DNA of 64,000 bases, taken from contig BCKQ01000003.1 of assembly GCA_001600695.1 (NCBI GenBank), positions 1,525,934-1,589,933 of the forward strand, in the 5' to 3' direction. The notes beneath the pieces were generated by a model. The model was not told the origin of the DNA, did not search any database, and saw only the letters and a program-made list of their open reading frames with translations. This document shows positions 11,063 through 20,613 of the stretch, one piece after another. This stretch comes from Ascoidea asiatica (lineage: Eukaryota; Ascomycota; Saccharomycetes; Ascoideales; Ascoideaceae). The stretch's first letter is position 1. Each line of letters begins with the position of its first letter. Made by a program: the position numbers and the translations under genes.

Positions 11063-11905
11063 TATATTTAAATATATTTAAAAGAAAGACAAAATAAAGT
11101 AATATGAAATGAGATTAAGATAAAATTATAATATTTTTGAATCCCAAGAGAATGAAAGTAAATTGAAATAAATATCTAATGGATATTTAAATTATAATTT
11201 TTTAAAAGGAGATTGAAAAAAGAATGAAAAATGATTAATGCCGAGAGAATATGAAATGAAATGAATAATATCTTCAGGTCATAAATAGATTAACAAGTGA
11301 AGTGTGTTAATTATCATTTATTTTATTAGTTGATATTGTTTATTGTTGAGAGTATTGCAAAATATAGATATTTTTAAAGAATAAACTATTAATATTAATA
11401 TCAATTTTAATATATCGCAGTATGATTAAAAGAGAGGAATTATGTGAGCATGGTAATATATGGGACAAGGACAAAACATATATGGTTCAGTCTAATTGGG
11501 AGATGGGGACAGGGTGTTTGGTTGAGTTGGGAAAATGCTTGAGGGGCGTCAGGGCACATGACAGTACTGAAATCACGGCAGCATCGGAAAGTTTCGGAAG
11601 GCCACGTCATCCGGAAACGGAGGGGACGGGATTTGTTCCGGAAGTGGCTTGAAGGTGGTGACTGTCTGAAGGCGCGTGACCGTGGTTTGGGTTGGAGCCC
11701 CGCAAGGCTGGTCTCGGCGCTGAGATCAGTCAAGAAACTCGTATTTGAGATTTGGGATTTGGGATTTGGGATTTGAAATATTTTCTTTCAGGTGAATAAA
11801 AAAAGGAATAAAAGTCATTAACATAAGATATGAGATATGAGATATGAGATATTAGGTTGATTAGGATAAGATACAATAGTAATAGAATCAGTATTGGAAT
11901 TATTA
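11063..11905. promoter_or_regulatory. Divergent promoter region KEX1 / NAA50
   Basis: About 840 bp between two divergent start codons. A GC-rich island at about 11490-11740 contains several CGGAA/TTCCG motifs (e.g. ATCGGAAAG, ATCCGGAAAC, TTCCGGAAG) and many CGG triplets, which are typical half-sites of Zn2Cys6 factors. Small open frames across the island overlap each other on both strands and have no family match, so they are not called. The NAA50-proximal side has an ATTTGGG repeat. Confidence 0.5.
11743..11776 (+). repeat. 7-bp tandem repeat ATTTGGG
   Basis: Three perfect ATTTGGG units (11750-11770) bordered by ATTTGAG and ATTTGAA, about 130 bp upstream of the NAA50 start. Role unknown. 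Confidence 0.8.
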
Positions 11906-12256
11906 ATGGAGAATCAATTGAAAATGGAAGAATCAAAAGAAGTAAAGGGAGTGAATGGAGGAGTAAAAGAAGAAGAAATTGAGAGTAAATATATAACTAT
12001 AGATGATTTCACAATTAATAATCTTGGAGTTGTTAAGAAAATAAATGATTCATGTTTACCAATTAAATATCCAATTGAATTTTATGAAAATATATTTAAA
12101 AATGAAACAAGTAAGAATAATTATAATAATGAATTAAATAAAATTGGATATTTTAAAGAAATTCCAGTTGGTATAATTAAATCAAGATTAATTTATAAAG
12201 AAAATGAAAATGAAATTATAAATAATCCATTAAAGAATAAATTTCATTTTAAATCA

Positions 12257-12292
<36 letters not shown>

Positions 12293-12583
12293 AAAGTAAT
12301 TAAAGATTTATTACCAATTGGAATTTATATTGATTCAATTTGTGTTTTAGAAAATTATAGAAATTTAGGTATTAGTAAAAAATTATTAAATATAATTATT
12401 GAAAATTGTAAAAAAATTTATTTACATGAAATTTATTTACATGTTTGGGTTAAAAATAAAGAAATTTTAAATTATTATATAAATAAATTTAATTTTAAAA
12501 TTAAAATTGAAAAAATTAAAGATTATTATAAATATTATAATTTAGAAGAACCAGATGCAATTTTATTATCATTAACTGTTTAA
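11906..12583 (+). CDS. NAT5: Naa50/Nat5-type N-alpha-acetyltransferase (GNAT)
   Basis: A 225-residue GNAT-fold acetyltransferase. Homology to Naa50 (Nat5 in Saccharomyces), the third subunit of the ribosome-bound NatA complex, is visible throughout: FTINNLGVVKKINDSCLPIKYP near residues 35-55, GYFKEIPVGIIKSRL near 90, the acetyl-CoA loop ENYRNLGISKKLLN near 150-165 (Q/R-x-x-G-x-G/I pattern), EIYLHVWVKNKEILNYYIN and FNFKIKIEKIKDYYKYYNLEEPDA, where human Naa50 has YYKRIEPADA. An Asn run interrupts the fold near residue 120. The frame is open from 11894, but that codon is TTG; the first ATG is 11906. Human Naa50 is 169 residues, and the extra length is the acidic N-terminus and the Asn insertion. 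Confidence 0.88.
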
Positions 12584-12621
12584 ATATTCAAATTAGAAAT
12601 ATAGTTATGTAATTTATTGAA

Positions 12622-12625
<4 letters not shown>

Positions 12626-12655
<30 letters not shown>
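12626..12655. repeat. (TA)n microsatellite
   Basis: About 30 bp of uninterrupted TA dinucleotides just downstream of NAA50, followed by GATT and GATA tetranucleotide runs. Confidence 0.95.
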
Positions 12656-12658
<3 letters not shown>

Positions 12659-12886
12659 ATAGATTGATTGATTGATTGATAGATAGATAAGTAAATAAGT
12701 AAATAGATAGATATATTGTTTAATATATTATATAATATATCATAGATAATTCATAACTTCATTAGCGTTAAGTAACTGAAACTTTAGTAATTGATACTTG
12801 AGTAATTGAGTAGTTTATTGATTGATAATAATATAAGTTAAATAGAAATGAAATGAATAAATAATATATAAAAAGACAATAGAAAT

Positions 12887-12940
12887 GAGATAAATGAGAT
12901 AAATGAGATAAATGATATAAATGATATAAATGAGATAAAT
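12887..12940. repeat. 9-bp tandem repeat GAGATAAAT
   Basis: Six consecutive 9-bp units: GAGATAAAT three times, GATATAAAT twice, GAGATAAAT once. The open frame across it on the minus strand is a repeat artefact. Confidence 0.85.
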
Positions 12941-13087
12941 GAAGTGAAATTATAATAAATGAGATATAATGAAATGATGAAATAAACAACACAAATAGAT
13001 ATAAGATATAAGATATAAGATATAAGATATGAAATATAGGATAAAAATATGCAAAGAATATAAGAGGAATTTAAGATAAATAAACCA

Positions 13088-13288
13088 TTAATAAGAATAA
13101 TAATGATTACTATTTAATTGTTGTAATTTTAACTGAGTTTCTCTTATTGATATCATTCTTTGTAATTTTTTATTAGCACAAACAAAACATAATTTATGTT
13201 GATGATTTGCAAAATAATGTTGAATCTTTTGTGGTGATGAATACCATATTGTTATATCTGTATTACAACTTGGACAATAACTTGACAT
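13088..13288 (-). CDS. Small zinc-ribbon-like protein, unknown
   Basis: A 66-residue open frame starting MSSYCPSCNTDITIWY. It has two CxxC pairs, CPSC at residues 5-8 and CFVC at 34-37, with HYFANHQHK between them, and a short helical C-terminus (KLQRMISIRETQLKLQQL). Two knuckles about 26 residues apart fit a single zinc ribbon. Unlike the spurious frames nearby, its composition is protein-like and lacks simple repeats. I do not recognise the family. The ATG at 13288 gives the complete N-terminal CxxC. It is convergent with NAA50. It could be a fungal-specific small protein or, less likely, a chance frame. Confidence 0.6.
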   Translation of the reverse strand: MSSYCPSCNTDITIWYSSPQKIQHYFANHQHKLCFVCANKKLQRMISIRETQLKLQQLNSNHYYSY

Positions 13289-13924
13289 TTTTTATAATGT
13301 ATTTCTATAAGTTTAAATTTGATTTATATTTGATTAGTATTTGTAGTTAGTTTTGTATTAAGTAATAGCAGCAGTTATATTATATCAGTAGAATTATTAT
13401 ATATCTTGATTTATTGTATTGTTTATATTGATTATAATGATGATAATAATGATAATGATGATAATGATTATATTTAATGAAGAATTAATTGAATTGATTG
13501 AATGAGTAAATAATTGTAAATAAAAAAGAATTAAATTTAAATAAAATTAAGGAAAATTAGTAGTTTATATACTAATAAAAATCGGAAATAAATAAATGCA
13601 ATTAACAGATCATATATTTTTTTTTGAATTTTTTTTAAAATCTTATTAAAATCTTGTTAAAATCTTGTTAAAGTCTTATTAAAATATTGTTAAATATGGT
13701 TAAATCTTTTTAAATCTTTAATATATTTGAATATATTTGAATATATTATTCATTTAAAGACAAAATTGATACTAGTAAATATATTATATCATACCATACT
13801 GCTAGAATATTTAGTACGGTAACTTTAATAGTGACCCTAGATGCAGCGAGAGGTAGCTGAGAGTCAGTGGCAGTTGCTCCAGGCCGGGAGTGTGCTGGGC
13901 GAGTTCCAGAAGAAACTGTAATGC

Positions 13925-13933
13925 AAACCCTAA
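13925..13933 (+). promoter_or_regulatory. Tbf1-like site AAACCCTAA
   Basis: AAACCCTAA matches the ARCCCTAA site of Tbf1, a general regulatory factor and telomere-repeat binder in yeasts. It stands 20 bp before the TGTTTRCTCA array. Motif match only. Confidence 0.35.
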
Positions 13934-13952
13934 CAAAGTGGTAATTCAGCAG

Positions 13953-14003
13953 TGTTTGCTCACTTGTTTACTCAGCGCTGTTTACTCACTTTTTGTTTAC
14001 TCA
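13953..14003 (+). promoter_or_regulatory. Four direct repeats TGTTTRCTCA
   Basis: Copies begin at 13953 (TGTTTGCTCA), 13965, 13979 and 13994 (TGTTTACTCA each), spaced 12, 14 and 15 bp apart. TGTTTAC is the reverse complement of the forkhead site GTAAACA; the other strand, TGAGTAAACA, also contains a Yap-type TGAGTAA. Conservation of ten bases in four copies with unrelated spacers suggests binding sites rather than simple-sequence slippage. Confidence 0.6.
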
Positions 14004-15070
14004 GTGTCCATTTCTCCAGCATTACGTAAATCACACTTTAGTGGTGTTTCGGTGGAGCTGCAGCAGGAGACGCTTGCCCCTAGCGGTAATAGCGGTGGCG
14101 ACTACAGTACTATTACTGCTATTACTACTATTAGCAGTACCTTTAGCAGTACTATCTCCGTCCGTGGCAAGCTGCGAGCAATCTTCGGCTTTCTTCTCCT
14201 CCTCTGAAGTTTTAGTATTGCTCCAGCATTGCTACTTCTACTTCCAGTTCTTGCCTCTGCTGACAGAGCAATCGAGCTGGAAGAAGATGATGTAACACCT
14301 GTTGCATTCCCCAGGATGGTTTGATTGCTGTCCACCATCGCCAATAACACCTTCCTTTTCCTTTCCACTTCCACCACCTTTTCCATTTTAAATGCCGATT
14401 TCATTTGTGGCTCACAAACACCATCATTGCCAAGCCACCACCACCACCCAACACCCAACAACAACGTTGCTCATCATCATCGCCGCTGTTGTCAGAATGT
14501 CTCGAACCACCACTTCCCTCTACTACATCTAACACACCATCCAGTACCAATTCCACTAGCTTTATTTAACGTTAACCTTAACGCTACCAAAATCAATCTA
14601 TTAAAATGTTTTAGCAATATTCGTTTAATCTCTGAAACTGAAAAACCACTAAATCAGAAACATTTAAAACCTAAATCATATTTTATAAAATTTTATAATA
14701 TTTATTCTCAAAAATTTTCAAATCTTTGTAAAAATCAAGACATAAAATCCTCAAGAAGAGTAAAATTCAAGATTAACTTCAATTTTTTCTATGAATATCA
14801 ATAAATTTCAATAAATTTCAACATAATATTCGATATAAATTTCAATAATATTCGATTTAATATTCGGTACTTTTTAATAATGTTGGATATTTTGGTAATG
14901 GATCTTGAGTTTTAACTTCAATCACTCCACAACCTTCTTTATAGCCTTGTTGGTAATTGTCGATGGTAAGACATTTGATCCACCTAACCAATTAACCACT
15001 TAACTAATTAACTAAGCACTACAATCACCACCACCATTAATAACACTGTTACCGCAACAAACAACGAATT

Positions 15071-15130
15071 CCAACAATCTCGAGCAATCTCGAACAAACT
15101 CGAACAAACTCGAACAAACTCCAACAACTC
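15071..15130. repeat. 10-bp periodic repeat CGAACAAACT
   Basis: Six consecutive 10-bp units: CCAACAATCT, CGAGCAATCT, CGAACAAACT three times, CCAACAACTC, followed by two related blocks with CGTATCAAT. The period equals one helical turn, so every CTCGA would face the same side of the DNA. It lies about 280 bp upstream of the RMD8-like gene. Confidence 0.8.
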
Positions 15131-15411
15131 GTATCAATCTCGTATCAATTTCAAAACCGCAGATCTGGTTTGAAAATGATCTAAAATCAAGAGAGTCGCC
15201 AGATTTGCGGGTCATTCACACTTTTAGTTCTTTTACTCCGTGTGAAGAGTAATAATATAAATAATATAAATAATATAAATAATATAAATAAATAAATAGA
15301 GGTATGAATAACTAGAGAAAAGTAAAGAAATATAGAAATAAAGAAATTAAAAACAAATTATATAATCTATATAATACACTTTTAGATTACGAATTTCTTT
15401 AATTAAATAAT

Positions 15412-15908
15412 ATGTCAAAGTTATTGAATCAAGATTCCTCCTCTTCTTCTTCTTCTTCAACTTCTTTTACTTCCAATTCCAATTCCAATTCCAATTCAAA
15501 TTCAAATTCAATATTAAGCGCCCATACAATCAATAAACATAATCCATTGAATAATAATAACAACAACAACAACAACAACAGTAAAAATAATAATAATGAT
15601 AATAATGATAATGATAATGATAATGATATTAAAAACTTAAACTCTTCAAAGGTTTCAACTTCAATACTAAATCATCTAAAAAATAAAAGAGGTCATTCAA
15701 ATCAAATCAATAATTATAATAATACTTATAATGGTGGTTATAATAACTATAATAAATTAATCAATTCATTACCAAAAAGAACTAAAAGAACTTCTGAGAA
15801 ATTAGTCTTAATTCCTGAATCACTCAATGAACAAGATGAAGATAATTATTTACGTTCAATAAAATTAAAAAAATCAAATATTATTAATAATAAACCATTA
15901 AAAAAAAT

Positions 15909-15943
<35 letters not shown>

Positions 15944-17304
15944 GTAACAACAAAAAAACTAACAACAACAACCATATCAATATAAAATCAATTAAAAAAA
16001 AAAAATTTCCAAGAGTAACTGCTTATTATATATCTGAAGGTATAGATTTGAAAAATTCAATGAATTTTCTTAAATTAAATCATAAAGTATTTCCAAGATT
16101 ATATAATGATGTTTTATATGTACCTTATATTTTACCTTTATTACCTGGTATTAATGATTATAGAATAACTTCAAATTATAATTTAAATAGAAATAATAAA
16201 AATAATAAAAATAATAAAAATATTAAAAATATTAAAAATATTAAAAATAATGAAAAATTTAATATTTTTGAAAATTTAATTAATAAATTTGAAAAAATTG
16301 ATCATAATTATGAATTTTATTCTTCAATTCAATTAAATTCAAATGATTCAATTAATAATTCAATTAATAATTCAATTAATAATTCAATTAATGATAATAA
16401 TAATGAATTTGATCCTTCTGAACCTCAATCTTTTTTTAATGAAGATGAAGATTATTCAGAAAGAGATATTGAAAGAGATATACAAAAAGATTTACAATCT
16501 GATATACAATCTGATATACAATCTGATATACAATCTGATATACAATTAGATAGAGAAATAGATTCAGAATCAAATTTAGAAGAAATTAATTCTAAATATT
16601 TTGCAGAAATGTTTTTATTTGATTATGGTTGTGTTGTATTTTGGAATTTATCAGAATATGAAGAAAAAGAAATTTTAGCAGATTTAATTTTTTCAAATTC
16701 TTTATTAATTAATTCAATTGAAAGTCAAAATTATGAAATTGAAAATTTTAATTATTATTATAATAAATCTTGTAAAATTCCAAAAATTTATAATGATTTA
16801 ATAATTTTATCATCACAAGATCATTTTATTAAACTTTCTTTATCTCATGCAATTTCTCAATCAACAAAATTATCAAATTTTGAAACAAATTTAGAAAAAA
16901 TTTTAATTTATTTAGATAATTTACCAAAAAATTTATCATTAACTGGTAAAATTGAAATTTCAAGAAAAAAATTATTAAAAATTACTGGAAAATTTTGGAA
17001 TTTAAATTTTAAATTAAATTTATTATCTGGAATTTTAGATACTCCTGAATTTTTTTGGTCTTTTGAACCAAGTTTATATCCTTTATATGAAACTACAAGA
17101 GATTATTTAGAAATTGATGAAAGAGTTGAAGTTATAAATAATAGATGTAAATTATTTCTTGAATTTTCTGATTTAATTTCTGAAAGTATTGAAGAAAAAA
17201 ATATGACTAAATTTATTTGGATTATAATTATTATAATTTTAATTAGTTTATTTTTATCATGTTTTGAAATTTTTATACGTTATTCAATTATTAAAAAAGA
17301 TTAG
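15412..17304 (+). CDS. RMD8: Rmd8/Rmd1-like DUF155 membrane protein
   Basis: A 630-residue protein of the DUF155 (RMND1/Rmd1/Rmd8) family. The conserved region covers residues about 200-605: RVTAYYISEGIDLKNSMNFL, LFDYGCVVFWNLSEYEEKEI near 402-425, DHFIKLSLSHAISQSTKL near 477, FWNLNFKLNLLSGILDTPEFFW and YLEIDERVEVINNRC. A C-terminal membrane segment (FIWIIIIIILISLFLSCFEIFI) ends the protein, as in the family. The long N-terminal extension fits Rmd8 (662 residues in Saccharomyces) better than the shorter Rmd1. Rmd8 is required for sporulation-linked nuclear division; biochemistry is unknown. Internal tandem repeats give NSIN and SDIQ runs at residues 312-327 and 363-378. The N-terminus is Ser/Asn-rich. 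Confidence 0.8.
16345..16392 (+). repeat. 12-bp coding tandem repeat (NSIN)4
   Basis: Four 12-bp units, the first GATTCAATTAAT and the rest AATTCAATTAAT, inside the RMD8-like gene. They encode DSIN once and NSIN three times and keep the reading frame because the unit is a multiple of three. Confidence 0.85.
16498..16545 (+). repeat. 12-bp coding tandem repeat (SDIQ)4
   Basis: Four perfect copies of TCTGATATACAA in frame, encoding SDIQ four times, within the acidic linker before the DUF155 core. Identity at the DNA level points to recent slippage. Confidence 0.9.
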
Positions 17305-18911
17305 TAATTATTATTTTCGTAAACGTAAATGATGATGAAAAAAAAGTGAAATTAATAAATGAGTTTTTTCTCTGAATAATTTGAATCAGATATATTAGTT
17401 ATAAACGTTAATTTTTAAGAGTAAGGTTGTAAGGTAGTTTATTTATAATTGGTACCTTAATAAATAAGCTTTTTTTTTTATTTATTCTTTAAGAGTAAAA
17501 TTTATTAAAAATTACAACTAAATTTATATTAAAGTTGATAGAAACATTAAGTATCTTGTGAGGAGAATTGAAAATATATTTAATATATAAAATAGAATAA
17601 TTTAATGACCTTATTTTAAATAATATTTAATAGAGTAAAAGAATAGGAGATAATGTATATATTAAAATATTTAGGGAAATAAAAATGTTATAAAATAAGA
17701 GAATAAATTAAAAGTAAAAAATGATTTAAAAATGAGTTAGTTAATTTAAAGAATAGTTTATCATTTATTATTTATCATTTATTAATTATCATTTATTAAT
17801 AATTATTTTGTATTAAAAACAAGGAACCTCAAAAGTTTTTCAAAGAAATAAAATTATGAAATTATAACCGATAAAAATAAAGTTTTTATTGTTAAACAAA
17901 AAGTGAATAAAGTGAATAAAAGGTGAAGAAAAAGTGAAAACAAAACGAGGAGCAAAAAAAGTTAATTAAAGTATCGTTTAAAAAAGTAACCTTTATAACT
18001 GTTTATAAAATAAAGGAACGTTGAACTGGTACAATTCAATACAGTAAACTAAATTAATCAAAACTGGCAAAACTGTAGATTATGAGATTTTTATAATTAT
18101 ATAAAAAAAAAAAGGTATCACCTTCCCAAAATCAATTAAGAATCTTTTTAGTTTTATAAAATTTAATAAAATCGTTATCTTAAAATAACAAAAATTCAAG
18201 AACTCAAAAATGAATAGAAAAGAACGTAATTGAAAAAAAAAAAGAATGTACTTAATGATAAAAAAATGTCTAAGAAATGAGGAGAAATAAGATTTTTGTA
18301 AATTTACATTGAAGATATTTAATTAACCAATTATATTTAATGATATTTAATGATATTCAACAATTTTCAATATTCAACATTGGATAGAAATTGTTGAATG
18401 TAAGAATAATAGAAAGTAATTTATATGCTGACCTCAATTGTATTTAACTACAAATCTCAATATCAATCTCAATATCAATATCAATATCAAGTGATAAACA
18501 GTTTTTGGTTTTGTATGGAAATAAAGCTCAAGTTTTGTTCTTACTCTTTTCAGAAGATTGAACAATGCACAATCACCTGAAAGATGGTCTCCTAAAAGTC
18601 ATATGACTAAAAAATAAGTACGTCCGGTATTATTACCCAATGAAGACACTGGACAAAATTGAGGCTGGGCCGACTCGGAGATTCCTTTTTTCAATGCTCG
18701 CTTCACGCGCGTTGAGATTCAAAGGCAATTTGATTTTGTGTCTGGGGATTTGAATTGGTTTTGTTTGATTTGGTTTTGTTTGATTTGGTTTTGTTTTGTT
18801 TTGTGAGTATTTGATTTGAAGCAGTTTGAATTGAATCAGAATTTGATATTTCGTTTCAGAATCACCACAATCACCAGATCCACCGTCCCCACTCGTCGCA
18901 CAACTGCCCAA
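17305..18911. other. Intergenic RMD8-like to KGD4
   Basis: About 1.6 kb, mostly A-rich on the plus strand, with no credible gene. The KGD4-proximal side becomes GC-richer from about 18620 and contains a 15-bp repeat at 18757-18798. A GTGAGT at 18803 and a TTTCAG near 18861 could border a 5' UTR intron of KGD4, but no branch site is seen between them, so it is not called. Confidence 0.5.
18757..18798 (+). repeat. 15-bp tandem repeat in KGD4 upstream region
   Basis: Two perfect copies of GGTTTTGTTTGATTT followed by a partial third (GGTTTTGTTTTG). The minus-strand frame encoding NQTKP-type repeats across it is an artefact. Confidence 0.85.
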
Positions 18912-19302
18912 ATGAGACCATCTGCTGCTGCTCTAGCCAAGGCCTACACTCCTTTGATCAAGTTCATCGGGGGAAGACACCCAATTCCAAGTAAGTGATT
19001 CTCCATTAATCTTGAATAACACTCTTTTTCTCAGACAGCTAACTAACCAACTATTCTTCTTGTCTTTTGTTTCTTCAGAGGTTATTGATCATCTTCCAAA
19101 CCCACATGCCATGTCGAATGGAGTGATGCCCTCTGCTGTTTCTGCTTCTTCTTCTTCTGCTTCTGCTGCTTCTGCTTCTGCTGCTTCAAATGCCACTTAC
19201 ACCTTAAGAAGTCAATTGCCCAAAAGATTCCAGTATCCTGCTTTATCTGAACAGGAAATTGAAGATGTCAACTTGGGTGGTGCTGAAATAATAATGACTT
19301 AA
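18912..19302 (+). CDS. KGD4: Kgd4/Ymr31, alpha-ketoglutarate dehydrogenase subunit (spliced)
   Basis: Two exons, 18912-18990 and 19079-19302, give a 100-residue protein starting MRPSAAALAKAYTPLIKFIG. This matches Kgd4/Ymr31 (MRPS36 in animals), which recruits the E3 subunit to the mitochondrial 2-oxoglutarate dehydrogenase complex: LAKAYTPLIKFIGGRHPIP, then HPHAMSNG after the splice and a C-terminus LPKRFQYPALSEQEIEDVNLGGAE. The joint forms one Lys codon (A + AG). Ala/Ser-rich residues 45-65 replace the variable linker. The frame is open upstream to an ATG at 18816, and the added Arg/Thr-rich segment could extend a mitochondrial presequence; the 18912 start matches the family length best. Exon 1 uses GC-richer codons than most neighbours. 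Saccharomyces Ymr31 is 123 residues. Confidence 0.9.
18991..19078 (+). other. KGD4 intron, 88 bp
   Basis: Donor GTAAGT at 18991, branch site AACTAAC at 19041-19047 (a second GCTAAC overlaps just before), acceptor TTCTTCAG ending at 19078. Removing it joins HPIP to KVIDHLPNPHAMSNG in frame, reproducing the Kgd4 family alignment. Confidence 0.93.
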
Positions 19303-19484
19303 ATGACTTAAATGACTTAAATGTCAAAGCTCATAGATTAAATCATATTACATAATCAAATTATTTAATCTCTATATATTTCAAATAATTCAAATACATT
19401 AAAAAAAAATATACTCAATTAAACTCAATCATCTTCTACTAATTCATTAACAGAATCAAATAAGTTCATTTCTTAAAATCCAAA

Positions 19485-19492
19485 TCACGTGA
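19485..19492. promoter_or_regulatory. Cbf1-type E-box TCACGTGA
   Basis: A perfect 8-bp palindrome TCACGTGA preceded by A, fitting the Cbf1 consensus RTCACRTG. It is 63 bp from the PACE-like site and about 245 bp before the PRE4 ATG. Confidence 0.5.
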
Positions 19493-19547
19493 CGCTTTAT
19501 CTTATAATCTCAAAATAATGAGAATATCCTTATTAAATTTACTTTAT

Positions 19548-19556
19548 TTTGCCACA
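19548..19556 (-). promoter_or_regulatory. PACE-like Rpn4 site
   Basis: TTTGCCACA, reverse complement TGTGGCAAA, differs from the PACE consensus GGTGGCAAA only in the first base. It lies about 180 bp upstream of the PRE4 ATG, the usual distance for PACE in proteasome genes. RPN4 itself is in this window. Confidence 0.65.
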
Positions 19557-19734
19557 ATATATTAAATAAACTAATGAACTAATATTGAATAATCAATCAA
19601 TTGTAATAATTGATAAAGATAATCTGTAGTAATTTAATTCAATTCAATTCAATCCAATCCAATCCAATCCAATCCAATTGATAATATATTCAATAACAAA
19701 ATATAATAACAACATTAATAATAATATAATAAAA

Positions 19735-20559
19735 ATGGAACATGATCCTTTTAAATGGGGTAGACCAAGAGATGAAATTTATGGTTCTTATGATTATAAA
19801 ATTGCAAATGCTTCAATTAATCAAAATAATTCTTTAAATGATTATTCAAATTTTCCAAAAATGAATACTCAACAACCAATTGTTACTGGTACTTCTGTAA
19901 TTGCTTTGAAATTTAATGATGGTATCATTATGGCTGCTGATAATTTAGGTTCTTATGGTTCTTTAGCAAGATTTACAAATATTGAAAGATTAATTTTATC
20001 TGGTAAAGATACAATTGTTGGAATTTCTGGTGATATTTCTGATTTACAAAAAATTCAAAATTTATTATTAGATTTAGAAATTCAAAATGATTATGATAAT
20101 TTAAATCATCAATTAAAATCTGATAATATTCATAAATATATTAAAAATCTTTTATATTCAAGAAGATCAAAAATGAATCCATTATGGAATGCAGTAATAG
20201 TTGGTGGATTTGATTCAAATAATAATCCATTTTTAAAATATGTTGATTTATTAGGTGTTGAATATTCTTCTCCAACTTTAGCAACTGGTTTTGGTTCATA
20301 TTTAGCTATACCTTTATTAAGAAAATTAATACCAAATGATGGTGATGAAAAAAATGTAAATGAAATTGATGCAAGAAATTGTATATTAGATTGTATGAAA
20401 GTTTTATTTTATAGAGATGCAAGATCTTTAAATAAATTTTCTATAGTTACAATTTCAAAAAAAAATGGTATTAAATTTGAAAAAAATTTAAAAATTAATG
20501 AAATGTCTTGGAAATTTGCTGAAGGTATAAAAGGTTATGGTAATAATCAAAAAAATTAA
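19735..20559 (+). CDS. PRE4: Proteasome 20S core subunit beta7 (Pre4)
   Basis: A 274-residue beta-type 20S proteasome subunit. The block NTQQPIVTGTSVIALKFNDG, followed by AADNLGSYGSLARFTNIERL and VGISGDISDLQ, is diagnostic of beta7/Pre4. Beta7 lacks the catalytic N-terminal Thr mechanism of beta1, 2 and 5 and is inactive; its C-terminal extension (here to GIKGYGNNQKN) clamps against beta1 of the other ring. The propeptide covers about residues 1-42. The open frame continues upstream to 19678, but the extra residues are Asn/Ile-rich; the ATG at 19735 (MEHDPFKWGRPRDEIYGSYD) fits the family (266 residues in Saccharomyces). It ends only 84 bp from the convergent ERF2. An Rpn4-type site lies upstream. 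Confidence 0.95.
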   Translation: MEHDPFKWGRPRDEIYGSYDYKIANASINQNNSLNDYSNFPKMNTQQPIVTGTSVIALKFNDGIIMAADNLGSYGSLARFTNIERLILSGKDTIVGISGDISDLQKIQNLLLDLEIQNDYDNLNHQLKSDNIHKYIKNLLYSRRSKMNPLWNAVIVGGFDSNNNPFLKYVDLLGVEYSSPTLATGFGSYLAIPLLRKLIPNDGDEKNVNEIDARNCILDCMKVLFYRDARSLNKFSIVTISKKNGIKFEKNLKINEMSWKFAEGIKGYGNNQKN

Positions 20560-20579
20560 ATACAATTTTAATCTTTTAC

Positions 20580-20613
<34 letters not shown>

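Larger units (their letters stand above)
12584..13087. other. Intergenic, convergent, rich in simple repeats
   Basis: About 500 bp between the ends of NAA50 (+) and the small zinc-ribbon gene (-). It is almost entirely simple sequence: a TA run, GATT/GATA tetranucleotides (12660-12715), a 9-bp GAGATAAAT array and an ATAAGAT array at 13000-13030. No gene is seen. Confidence 0.7.
13289..15411. other. Long intergenic region with a GC-rich island
   Basis: About 2.1 kb upstream of both the small zinc-ribbon gene (-) and the RMD8-like gene (+). A strongly GC-richer island runs from about 13835 to 14560 in otherwise AT-rich DNA. It holds a Tbf1-like AAACCCTAA at 13925-13933, four TGTTTRCTCA direct repeats at 13953-14003 and ACTATTA/AGCAGTA repeats at 14104-14155. 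Open frames of 100-160 codons on both strands have no protein-family features and no consistent codon bias, so no gene is called; a non-coding transcript is possible. The right part has the 10-bp periodic repeat at 15071-15130 and an (ATAATATAA)n run at 15250-15295. Confidence 0.5.
19303..19734 (+). promoter_or_regulatory. PRE4 promoter region
   Basis: About 430 bp between KGD4 and the PRE4 ATG. It contains a palindromic E-box TCACGTGA at 19485-19492 (Cbf1-type RTCACRTG) and a PACE-like TTTGCCACA at 19548-19556. A short run of AATCC/AATTC pentamers (19632-19676) precedes the start. Confidence 0.6.

Noticed and set aside
12660-13035. Repeat cluster considered as a CRISPR-like or centromeric array
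   Set aside because: Units are simple 4-9 bp microsatellites without unique spacers and without CDEI/CDEIII-type elements.
13890-14804. Overlapping open frames of 100-159 codons on both strands
   Set aside because: They sit in the GC-rich island where stop codons are rarer, overlap each other, and show no domain, no consistent codon bias and His/Pro/Ser simple runs. More likely non-coding.
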